Source: Echinarachnius parma (lineage: Eukaryota > Echinodermata > Echinoidea > Clypeasteroida > Echinarachniidae). From it: DNA of 64,000 nt. The stretch lies in the NCBI GenBank assembly GCA_037951105.1, contig JBAMJV010012234.1, positions 1-64,000 on the forward strand, given 5' to 3'. The translations under genes and the position numbers were made by a program. Positions 54,731-64,000 of the stretch are shown piece after piece. The notes below the pieces were generated by a model. The model was not told the DNA's origin and ran no database searches. It was given only the letters and a program-made list of their open reading frames with translations. The stretch's first letter is position 1. Each line of letters opens with the position of its first letter.

Positions 54731-56250
54731 CACCGGATAGTTCATTTGTTAGTACATAAAGAACATAATTCCAGCATAATAATACTACTTGAGACATATA
54801 GATCATTGTATACTATTTTTGCTTTTACTTTTTTTTGCTGTAAATACCGTACTTTCATTAGTGATAATTGAATACACTGTTATTTGCATTAAATTTGGAT
54901 AAATACAATTACATGTATATGTGCAGACAATTAAATTATTATAATGATACATTTTAGATCATGATATGAATAACAAATAAGAAAAGGCTAATATGAATAA
55001 TTAAACTCTCTAGTTATATTAGATTCAATTACAAAATGTACATAATAGTTTTATTTCAATGTCAAAATATATTCTTGTATTTATGTTGCTATATTTGCAA
55101 GGAAATAACCAGTCACACACACATTTGTAATATTCTTGTGTTAATGAGTTGTCTCTTTTTTGTACACGCTTTCCTAAATGTAGATTTTCACTAAAATGTA
55201 ATACTGTTGAACACACTTCCCATGCAAAATTAACATAGGCGTAGACTTTGAAGGCGGTGGTTGGGAAGAGGTGGGGGGGGGGGGGGGGTGGCTGCACCCC
55301 TGGAGTTTTGAAAATGGCCATAATTGGGCAACAAAACATGTGAAATTCGGGCAAACCATATCATATTCGGGTAAAACCGTGTCTTATCCCTTACATTCGG
55401 GCAAAGGCATCTTATTTTCAGGCAAAACCGTCTCATATTCGGGCAAAATCGTGTTAGTTTCGACTGAGCCATAAAAAACAAATCATTTTCGGGCATCAAA
55501 AACGCGAGGACCGTTTTTTGTTTGGAGGGGGGTGGGGTTATCAGGTGAAAAGTCGGGAAATATATTCTGACTAAAATACCTCAGGTCCCCTGAGAAAAAC
55601 GTTCCCCTACGCCCCATGAAAATGAACCAGAACAATTCACGACTGCCAATTCTCACGAGACCCATTTCAAACATTTCTCAGGGTCGAACGCCCACGCCTC
55701 AAACTATCAATAATAATGACACGATAAAGCCTGTCAATCATTTATCTTTTGATACATTGATTGAGTTTCGTGGTTAAACAAAAAATGAGACGCGTATACG
55801 GTATGTGAAGTAACCGGACCGCCGTGTATTAATGTATACCTTGTGCACGTTCATAGCCTCATATTCAATTAAGTTTTTGTATAATTCATTTTGTGTGTGT
55901 CATAAGATCGCGATATGTACTTACAAATAATTTGCTAAAATAAAAAATGAGTTCATAAAAAACGTTCATAGCCACCTCATCAATCAGGTTTCTGGATAAT
56001 TATATTTTGTTGTTGTCATAACAAAAAAAGTGGCTTTTCAAAGTGCTATCATTTGCCTGGTAACCGTTAACCATTACAACAGAGAGGTGGGAGACGACGT
56101 GTCTCCCACCTCTCTGATTACAAGTTATGCAGCAAGCAAAATGTACTATGAGCAAATCTGGTAGAGTTTCGAACAAATCTTGCACATTTGCATGATTTAT
56201 TCTTTGAAATTCAAAGCCATACAATAAACCACTACATGTTACAATGATCA
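54731..56250. other. no gene recognised; G tract and attcgggcaaaa repeats
   Basis: G tract at about 55272-55288. Degenerate repeat of catattcgggcaaaaccgt with five or six copies at about 55340-55497. A 15-bp-stem hairpin agagaggtgggagac/gtctcccacctctct at 56081-56115. Frames are shadows or low complexity. Confidence 0.55.
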
Positions 56251-56251
<1 letters not shown>

Positions 56252-56288
<37 letters not shown>

Positions 56289-58546
56289 GGTGCAAATGTG
56301 AACAATAGCCCACCAGAGTGTTATTGTGACTCTAGAGGGCCAATCAAATGGTCCACTGCATCAAACTCAAAAAATAAAATTAAGCAAACAAAATATATAT
56401 TAATACTAAAAAACTACTTTAACAAGAGGTGAACATGCGCACGGCCTTTAAAGGATTGAAGACCAGTGGTTGTTATGTTGCCAACAATATGATCTGGAAG
56501 AGAGTTCCATGTTCGAACAGCCGAGTGAATAAAACTTCTATCCAGAGTGTATGTTCGAGCATCAGGAATGGTGAGTGCGTGGTCTGGCAGTGATGTGCTG
56601 TACCTAGTCACACGCCGTCTATCCAGAGGAGGAGGAAGCATATCAGCCAGGTCTTGTGGGCAGTTGCTAGTATGCATTTTGTAGAGTGTTGACACTGCAG
56701 CAATCTGTCGTCGGGGGGACAGGCTAGGGATGGAGAATAGGTTGCGTGCAGTGGTCTCATCAATTCCTATTATTTTGAGAGCTTTCTTCTGGATGTTGTC
56801 AAGTTGGGTGAGAGTGGTTGGTGGGGCGTTAGTCCAGCATAGGCAGGCATACTCCATAATGCTCCTGACTTGTGACTTGTAGACAGTAGATCTGCCTGTA
56901 GTGTCGAGCTTGCCGGCAACTCTCCTCAGAGCTCCTAGTTTCTGTCCAGCTCTGGTGGCGATAGCTGAGATGTGTTTGGTCCATGAGAGCTTGCAGTCAA
57001 ACGTGACTCCTAGAATATCAAGTTGGTCATTTGAGTCTAGCTGACAGTCCCCGAGATAGATGTTCGGTTTTGATGGAGTTCGTTTTTTTGATATCATCAT
57101 TGTCTTGCACTTTGCTGGCTAAAAGGTGACCTTCCATTTGTCAGCCCATGCTTTCATCTTGGCAAGATCCTTGTTTAGACTGGCAGCAACAGCGTTGATG
57201 TCCTTAGGTGAGTGGATGGGAGCAAACAGCGTTGAGTCATCTGCATATAGGTAGAGTTCGTTCTCGCATATGTCAACAATATCGTCAATGTAAATAGAGA
57301 ATAGCAGAGGCCCAAGAATGGATCCCTGGGGAACAGAGGCGTTGATTGGCGACGCTTCCGAAGTCTGGCCCGACATGACGACTCTGATTGATCTCCCTGA
57401 AAGATAACTGTGTAGCCATGTCAGCAGTTTTCCGCAGACACCCTTTGACCGAAGTTTGGCTAGCAGGCCGTTGTGCCACACCTTGTCAAAGGCTCCCTTG
57501 ATATCCAGCGCTATGACACACACCTCCTCTCCTTTGTCCAGGGCGTTGTTCCACTTCTGAGACAGTATGGTGAGAAGATCTGCAGTGCTGTGGCCTGGTC
57601 TGAAACCAAACTGTCTGTTTGAGATAAGGTCATTCTGGAACATGTATCTTTGTAGCTGCAAGTTTACTGCTGCTTCCATGAGCTTGCTAATGATGCTGAG
57701 TAGGGAAATGGGACGATAGTTGGACGGGTCTGCCTTTGAGTCCCTCTTGTGTATTGGTGTCACTGTGGCTGTCTTCCATAGACCTGGGAAAACACCTTGC
57801 GAAAAGCAGAGATGGAATAAGCGACTAAGTGGGCTGGCAAGCTCTGCGCTGCACTCTTTAAGAACTCTTGCAGGGATTTGGTCTGGGCCAGTTGCTTTGT
57901 CGGGTGCAAGCTGCTTCAACAGTCTATTGATGATCTTCGGCTTGAAGATGACATTGTGGAAGGTGGTTGCTGTGACTTCGTCTAGGTGTGGGGCGGAGGT
58001 TTCAGCATCTCGCAGGTGGCATTTCTCAGCAAATGCCTTGCAGAAGACTTTAGCTTTCTCTCCAGCTGTAATATGAGCTGCATTATCGTTAACGATGACG
58101 GGAATGTTGCAATAAGCTGCCCTCCCAGCAAGAGTGTTGACTACCCTCCACCACTTTTTACTGCTAAGATTGTTATTAGTTAGATCTTCTTTGAGTTTCG
58201 TGTCGTAGTTCCTCTTGGCCTCTTTTTCCGCCGTGTTATACGATTTCCTAGCTTCAGAAAAAGTGTCCTTCATAGAGGCTGTGTCGTTCTTTTTGAGTTT
58301 CCGAAAGATCCTGCGTTTCTTTCTTGCAGCCCTTCTGCATTTGTCATTGAACCATGCTTTGTCGCCAGTCTTTTTTGTTACAGATTTGCTAGGGATGTAA
58401 ATATCCATGGCATCAGTTATGATCTCTGTGATCCTGTTGCATGCCCTCTCTGGGTCGTTCTCCTTGAATGCTTGCGACCAGTCTGTGGAGGCAAAGTGGC
58501 CTCTCATTTCCCAGTAGTTGGTGCGGTCATATTGCCATACCTACTT
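56252..58546 (-). mobile_element. 5'-truncated CR1/Jockey-type LINE with poly-A
   Basis: Read on the minus strand: a coding region from about 58546 to 56414, a 3' UTR, and a poly-A of about 30 nt (T run at 56252-56282). The uninterrupted poly-A suggests a young insertion. The endonuclease domain is missing. Confidence 0.85.
56414..58540 (-). pseudogene. CR1/Jockey-type reverse transcriptase with one nonsense codon
   Basis: From VWQYDRTNYWEMRGHF, through PWFNDKCRRAARKKR-type region (AWFNDKCRRAARKKRRIF), DKATGPDQIPARVLK, NYRPISLLSIISKLME, FGFRPGHSTADLL, motif A ALDIKGAFDKVWH, SVPQGSILGPLLFSIYIDD and catalytic YADD about 419 residues after the ATG at 58507. TAG at 57119-57121 interrupts KVTF-PAKCKT; the frame then continues with LGVTFDCKLSWTKHI and KALKIIG to 56414. 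Only one visible lesion, so it is otherwise full-length from the linker onward. Confidence 0.9.
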
Positions 58547-58639
58547 AGTCAAAAACACGATTCATTGTGGCAATCATAGTATTCAGAGCTTATGAATTAT
58601 GTAGGTGCTATACGATTTGGAAGTGTAAATAGTTTTATT

Positions 58640-58718
58640 ATCATTATTATTATCACGGTTATTATCATTATTATTAGTAGCAGCAGTAGAAGTAGAAATA
58701 GCAGTAGTAGTAGTAGTT

Positions 58719-58754
<36 letters not shown>

Positions 58755-58755
58755 T

Positions 58756-58826
<71 letters not shown>

Positions 58827-58872
58827 ATATAAGTAGTAGTAGAAGTAGTAATAGTAGTAGTAGTAGTATTCA
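58640..58872. repeat. (AGT)n / (ATT)n microsatellite
   Basis: About 190 bp of AGT with ATT on the left. Poly-Ser and poly-Thr frames on both strands are artefacts. Confidence 0.95.
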
Positions 58873-58884
58873 TATGCGTACCCA

Positions 58885-59130
58885 GGGGGGGTTCAACCCC
58901 CCCCCCCCCCCCCGCCCGTTTGACCAAAAAATTACAGTTTTAGGGGGTTTGAACCCCCCCCCCCCCCCTTTTCAAATGGTAACTGGTCTCGAGACCCAAG
59001 TTTAGCGGTCTCGACCGTCATTATCGATGGCCTCGGCCGCGAAAAGTGCGAATAAGCTTGGTATCGGCCTCGAAAATGTCGAAGATTTTCGGTCTTGGTC
59101 TCGAAAATTTGAACCGGTCCTGGTCTTATT
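58885..59130. repeat. C-tract and ggtctcga dispersed repeat
   Basis: Two C tracts with ggggttcaacccccc / gggtttgaacccccc palindromic joins, then ggtctcgaccgtc, cctcggccgcgaaa and ggtctcgaaaattt. Same family as 28135-28560 and 30013-30266. Confidence 0.75.
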
Positions 59131-59513
59131 ATTAACGTTATTATGTGATACATAATGAAACAACCTGTAAAACTTTCACCTACATATTTTGTGAGGCGAA
59201 ACACAAATGAATAATTAATAATTATGTCGTATAGTACATCATGATGTTATCTAAACCCAAATGACAGTAATGGGAAGATTACAGACGTCCACCATGTTGG
59301 CCTAACAAACTGATCAACATGATTGAAATAGTGTAAAAGAGGGTTTTATGTGGTAAATTATGAACCAAAGTTTTATAATCCCATATTAGTAAAAAATATA
59401 TTCTTTCACATGGTTAGTAATAAGAGCGCACATTACATTTTCTTTTATGGGTGGGGCGTTTCACAATACTGTCATTTAGCATTTAAATGTTACTGTTACT
59501 GATAAACGCATTT
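59131..59513. other. no gene recognised
   Basis: AT-rich intergenic sequence; nothing identified. Confidence 0.4.
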
Positions 59514-59692
59514 TTGCGGCTGCCATGTTTTCTAACAGTACCTTATGAAACGTCATCAGACCTTGTACTAACTAAAGCGGGTTACGTTACCACTGACCCA
59601 GCAGCAGATTCAACAACGCTTACATAAGACGATGTTGTTAGTGCACGCTCCAATGCGCTCAGATGAGGTTTCATACGGCACATCTCCTTGAA
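59514..59692. mobile_element. hairpin MITE, second copy
   Basis: Matches 36704-36904 in order: ggctgccatgttttc, atgaaacgtcatcaga, aaagcgggtta, ccactgac, agcagcagattcaac, gcgctcagatga. Arms are more diverged. Confidence 0.65.
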
Positions 59693-60824
59693 CATAGATC
59701 ATGACATTTGTGTGGTATTGATGGGGTCCATTGTGGCCGCAAAACCATTATGGAATTGACCAAACACATTACATAAGAATATATGGATCTATGGTATGCA
59801 ATGTTTACCTGTAAACCTCAGTTCAGTTTATTGCACATCCAATAGAAAAATTGCAACAATTTAGCAGCCAAATACAATATTATGAAATACAAAATATAAA
59901 AAAACATCATTATAATGAGAAAAATGCAATAACAACAATAACACTAACAAAATAATTGAATGGGTAAAGCAGGGATGTGAGGGACCAGAAAAGGCCATTG
60001 ACCTGCCTAGGCTTGTACAAACCCAATCATCAGTAAAAAGCAAATATTTACAATATGAACATTATTTTAATGAGACATATACATACACACATACAGAGGG
60101 TGGGCAATATTCCATAAAGTTAAATAAATACATTGTAGCTTGTTATTTGCTTGTGTTTTAATTAACGCTTAAAACATGATATTGTTGGAAATTCTTTTTA
60201 AAAATCTGGTAAGTTATTCCAAATAACGGAGCCCGTATATGTAATAACTGTAGGAACATAGAGTTTGTTTGAATTTCTAGTAGTATATTGATTTACATCG
60301 CTATTAAAGATAAAAAGCTGGTTCTCTTGTACATTAATTTTAAGAAAACATAAAAGCTCCAACACTTATATTATATAAATCATGAAGTTGTTTAACAAGT
60401 TAAACAAAATAATGTACATGTATGTGCTATGTTTTATTATAACACTGACGGCTTATAATTTTACAATAAAAAAATATATTATGAATCAAGTACGAGGCGC
60501 AATTGCCCCTACAAAAATACAATAAATAAAATATGGCAAAATCATAGTGTTATACAAATTTACAAACAAGCGTAATGGTAAAAGGTATAATTGATTTGGT
60601 CCTTGCAAGTTAATTTTGATAAAAATGGACACCTAAGAAGGTTATTTCGTGAACTTACTTATGTTTTGTATTATTCATACAAATCTAAATAATGTCTTTA
60701 TTTGCATAATATTATTTGTTTTTGTTTTAAGAATGACAAAATTGATCAACAACTCATTGGCAAGGAACCACTTATGTATTTTATAAATTTCAGTATTCAA
60801 TAAAACATTACTTTTACGAGGTCT

Positions 60825-61367
60825 TTAAAGGGGTAGTTTAGTTTTGGTAAGGCTGAACTTTAGTAACCAAACCTGGACAGTAACACTATAAACTAATGGT
60901 TATAACTCCACCATGCTCGAAATGTATACAAAATTACAAACGACTGAGTAAAAAGCCCGTTATCATTCAAAAAGAGCCATTAAAACTCAAGAGGGCGCTT
61001 TTTCAAAAGGCATTGGTTTCAACCATTTTTCATACAAAATTATGTATGTGATGTTTTATTGAAATAATGATTAAATAGAGAGATCATCAACAACTATTTT
61101 TAAAAAGCTTTTGAACATTTTTGAAAAAGTGCAAGCATTTTTTTTATTTTTTGAAAAATTCATCTAATTATTTGGGCCCCAAATAATTATAAGATCAGAT
61201 ATATTTATTGATATTTCAGCCGTTTCTGGGTCGATTTTGACCAAATAAAGTTTATTCTGTCATTGAAATTGCATGTTCTCTCAAATTCGACACTCAGTTT
61301 TTCATTACCTCACAAAAAAATTGTGATGTGCAGCGCCCTCTCTACCAAAACTAAACTACCCCTTTAA
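60825..61367 (-). mobile_element. TTAA MITE family I, copy G
   Basis: Both ends perfect: ttaaaggggtagtttagttt and aaactaaactacccctttaa. Inserted into the RT pseudogene, so it is younger than that pseudogene. Confidence 0.9.
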
Positions 61368-61453
61368 ACCAAAATAAAAACAAAGTGGTATTATCAGCAA
61401 ATAAAATAGTAGATGAAATGATACTTACAAATGGCAAGTCATTGATATACAAT

Positions 61454-61575
61454 TTACCAATACATGGGCGTCGATCTGTCATTGATACCCATTCATCAGG
61501 GGGGGATGATCTATTCATTCATCCCCCCCTGATGAATAGGTATTACGTAAGTATCGACGCCCATGTACCAATATA
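61454..61575. mobile_element. foldback with atgggcgtcgat arms
   Basis: Left accaatacatgggcgtcgat and cattcatcagggggggatga; right tcatccccccctgatgaata and atcgacgcccatgtaccaat. Near-perfect pairing around a short centre. Confidence 0.85.
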
Positions 61576-62566
61576 ATACAATAGATAACTGTGATGTCAG
61601 TATTAATTACTTAAACTAACATATTCCTTTCGGTTTAAATAATAACTTTGAATCAGAAGAAGAGGAATTCCCCTGAAACCAAAAAACATAACTTATTTAT
61701 AGAAATATCATGATTAATACTATAAAAAGCTTTATATTAATCTAAAAAAACACCAATCAAAAATTCATTCAATTCAAAAGCATTATAAACTTTATCAATA
61801 CATTCAAGAATAGCATTGCAAGAACTAACCTTTTCTAAAACCAGAGTACGTTTCATATAAATATTATTTTTACTTATCACATAAAATCTTTTAATCATTT
61901 TGCTTAAACAGATCAAACTGATATTGGCCTCTAATTATTCAAAATTATTTATTGCCACTTTTCAAAACGGGAATCGCCTTTGCAATTTTCAGGGCTTTGT
62001 GTTACAATCATATACATTGAGTTTTTCGATACCACATCAATGAAAAAATCAATTAAAACACATCAATAATATATGTGTTGGTAACTGGGCGTAAAAACGA
62101 TGAATTAAGATGATTACCAGCTTTTTAAGTACTTATCATATGCTATCGAATCACTATTGAAAGTAATCGAACCAGTGGGTTTTTCATTTCAACATGTCTG
62201 TAGCATCATGAGAAACCTCATAAGCATATTTTTATATCAAAATATAATATAAAAATGCACTCGAATCTTATTTTTGATATTTCTTATTATTTCCATAGTC
62301 TTGCGCATTTTTTTCTTTGAAAACAAAGAAAACCAATTTTATTCAATAATGTAATGAAATTAAATTAAAATCCAGAATGGTTTGTATATTGGTTTGGATG
62401 ATCTCTCTATTTAATATTTTTACCTAACACATATTTTGAAGAAAAAATTATTGAAATTGAGTTGCCTGGAGGGTGCCCTCTTTTGTTAGCGGCTGCTTTT
62501 AAAACAGCCCTGTATCTTAACCGTTTCTATGTTTACTGCTATTCAATCATTATTGATTTATAACTG

Positions 62567-63038
62567 TTAAAGGGATAGTGCAGTTTTGGTAAGGCTGAGC
62601 TTTCGTAATCCAAGCCTGCGAAAATACTCCACCATGATCGAAATGTATAGAAAATTACAAACGAATAAGTAAAAAGCCTGCTATGGTTAAAAGTGAAACC
62701 TTGAAACACAAGAGAGCGCTCTCTTAAAAAACATTCTTTTAAGGCATTTTTCATACAAAATTATGTACCTATTTGATGTTTTGTTGAAATAATGCTTAAA
62801 TAGATGGATTATCAACAACTATCTAAAAACCTCATTTGAAAAAAAAATGTAAGCATTTTTTTAATAGAAAAATCATCGAATAAATCTAGGCCCCGGATTT
62901 ATTCCGATCGGATATATTTAGTGATATTTCAGCCGTTTCTGAACCGATAAAGTTTATTCTGTCATTGAAATTTTATTCTCTTTCAAATTTTACACTCATT
63001 TTGTCATTATCTCACAAAAAACTGAACTACCCCTTTAA
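62567..63038 (-). mobile_element. TTAA MITE family I, copy H
   Basis: ttaaagggatagtgcagttt at the left, aaaactgaactacccctttaa-type right end. Internal deletion compared with copies D and G. Confidence 0.8.
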
Positions 63039-63504
63039 CTAAATGATTAATGATAACTTACAAGCTTTAGTCAAATTATGATTGCCCAAAATGTTACGCT
63101 CCGTGTAAAGCAGGGTGGTTAATGATAGCTATTACGTATTAACTGTCAATGATAAAAAGCTCAGGTGGAACTGACTGAAGCTATTCCATTTTGTAGGCAA
63201 ATTCAACTATCGGTTCATATACAAAATTGTTGCTAAAGAGAGGAAAAACACATGAAGTAACATTTTAACAATGAAACAAAAATAATACATAATCATTGTA
63301 AATTTATTTGAAATGTCGGTGCTTCAATATGCATGTCGATAAACAAACGACATACAATATAATTATATTGAAATATAATACTGAAAATGAATATGCACGA
63401 AATTACATACAAATTATCATAAATACCCGTAATAATCTTGCTTATAATCAAAATGTTAATAAGGGCATTTTAGACTTCAGATTATACTACGTGTATTACT
63501 CATA
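63039..63504. other. no gene recognised
   Basis: AT-rich intergenic sequence; nothing identified. Confidence 0.4.
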
Positions 63505-63625
63505 ATACTAATCGGGTCCTCCAAGCCTTCGCCCGGGTCCTTCACATCTCCGCCGGACTCCGTCGGGTCCGCCGCTCCTCTCGGGTTCCGCCGCGCCTCT
63601 CGGGTCCTCCAAGCCTCCGATGGGT
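63505..63625. repeat. GC-rich degenerate tandem repeat
   Basis: Repeats of cgggtcctccaagcct, cgggtcc(gccgctcct) and ctcgggttccgccgc. Abrupt GC-rich island in AT-rich DNA; unit 15-25 bp. The remainder to 64000 shows no gene. Confidence 0.6.
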
Positions 63626-64000
63626 CTTCCTCTCCCCTGTAGCGTCATCTACGCTTCTGTCGCGTTTCCCATGATTCCAGTGTTAGTGACCGTCTTCAAG
63701 CAGGACCATGATGTGAGCGCCAATCTGCAAAAGATAAACAACAAGAAAAAGAGCCAGTATCCACTAAAATAAGAGAGAGAAAGAGAGAGGGAGGGGAACA
63801 TTGCGGCACAACAGTTATAAATAGCGTTATTGTTTGTTTTTTTGCAAATAGTATATAAAGGTAAATTTTTGATGATTCATATCATCTGAGTTTTATATCT
63901 GAGTTCTGAGTTCTAGCTGAGGTCCATCTGCTCATCTTCGTCGAGCATCTCCATCTCCCCTGGATGTGGGAAATATAATGGAGATGATTAAGTTACTACC

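Larger units (their letters stand above)
59823..61960 (-). pseudogene. decayed Jockey/CR1-like RT, split by later insertions
   Basis: On the minus strand, at the high-coordinate side: VSSCNAILECIDKVYNAFEL then NEFLIGVFLD and KAFYSINHD, equivalent to RT motif A. At the low-coordinate side: FNSDVNQYTTRNSNKLYVPT and SVIWNNLPDF, the usual C-terminal LINE signature. A family I MITE (60825-61367) and a foldback (61454-61575) separate the parts. Many stops; long dead. Confidence 0.65.

Noticed and set aside
58583-59005. Poly-Ser and poly-Thr proteins
   Set aside because: Translation of the AGT microsatellite and C tracts.

Overview
This is a eukaryotic, animal window. It is AT-rich and intron-rich, and crowded with non-LTR retrotransposons, tRNA-derived SINE-like sequence, inverted-repeat elements (MITEs) and microsatellites. 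No prokaryotic operon structure, rRNA or CRISPR is visible. The repeat content and the single-pass Ig/FN3 receptor genes suggest a marine invertebrate, possibly an echinoderm- or hemichordate-like animal. That assignment is a low-confidence inference, because no taxon-diagnostic gene is present.

The cellular content is one small family of related receptor genes, here called copies 1 to 3. Copy 2 (+, 41968-51126) can be assembled by eye into eight GT-AG exons totalling 1779 nt in one open frame: a 592-residue protein with signal peptide, Ig domain, FN3 domain, a 21-nt microexon, a second FN3-like domain, one membrane span, and a 223-residue tail rich in tyrosine and Gly/Asn. Copy 1 (+, Ig exon at 19117 to membrane exon at 29113) has the same exon order and phases, but its signal-peptide exon is out of frame and it seems to end soon after the membrane span, giving a short tail. 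Copy 3 (-, 1175-2592) shows only Ig and FN3 exons; its Ig exon has an in-frame stop. Similar non-coding sequence upstream of copies 1 and 2 shows a segmental duplication with a period of about 25 kb.

Layout: 1-900 G/C tracts and a degenerate tandem repeat; 1-2.6 kb receptor copy 3, split by a perfect 76-bp foldback; 4-8.2 kb two mirror-image C/G minisatellites around a 5'-truncated non-LTR retrotransposon; 9.6 kb a 28-bp minisatellite; 11-14 kb an L1-like fragment, a tRNA-like palindrome and MITEs; 14.5-30 kb receptor copy 1 with many intronic elements, including a decayed RTE element; 30.4-32.2 kb a nearly intact RTE-type retrotransposon; 32.4-39.9 kb small foldback elements, a 42-bp perfect palindrome inside a 1-kb inverted repeat, and a 2-kb TTAA-bounded element; 39.9-51.1 kb receptor copy 2; 51.2-53.0 kb a decayed array of repeats of its last exon; 53.3-54.5 kb a nested inverted repeat; 56.3-58.5 kb a CR1/Jockey-type retrotransposon with one nonsense codon; 59.8-62 kb a reverse-transcriptase pseudogene split by a MITE; 62-64 kb MITE and GC-rich repeat.

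The most interesting points are the long-tail/short-tail receptor pair, the serial duplication of the tail exon, and the many unrelated MITE families that share TTAA ends.
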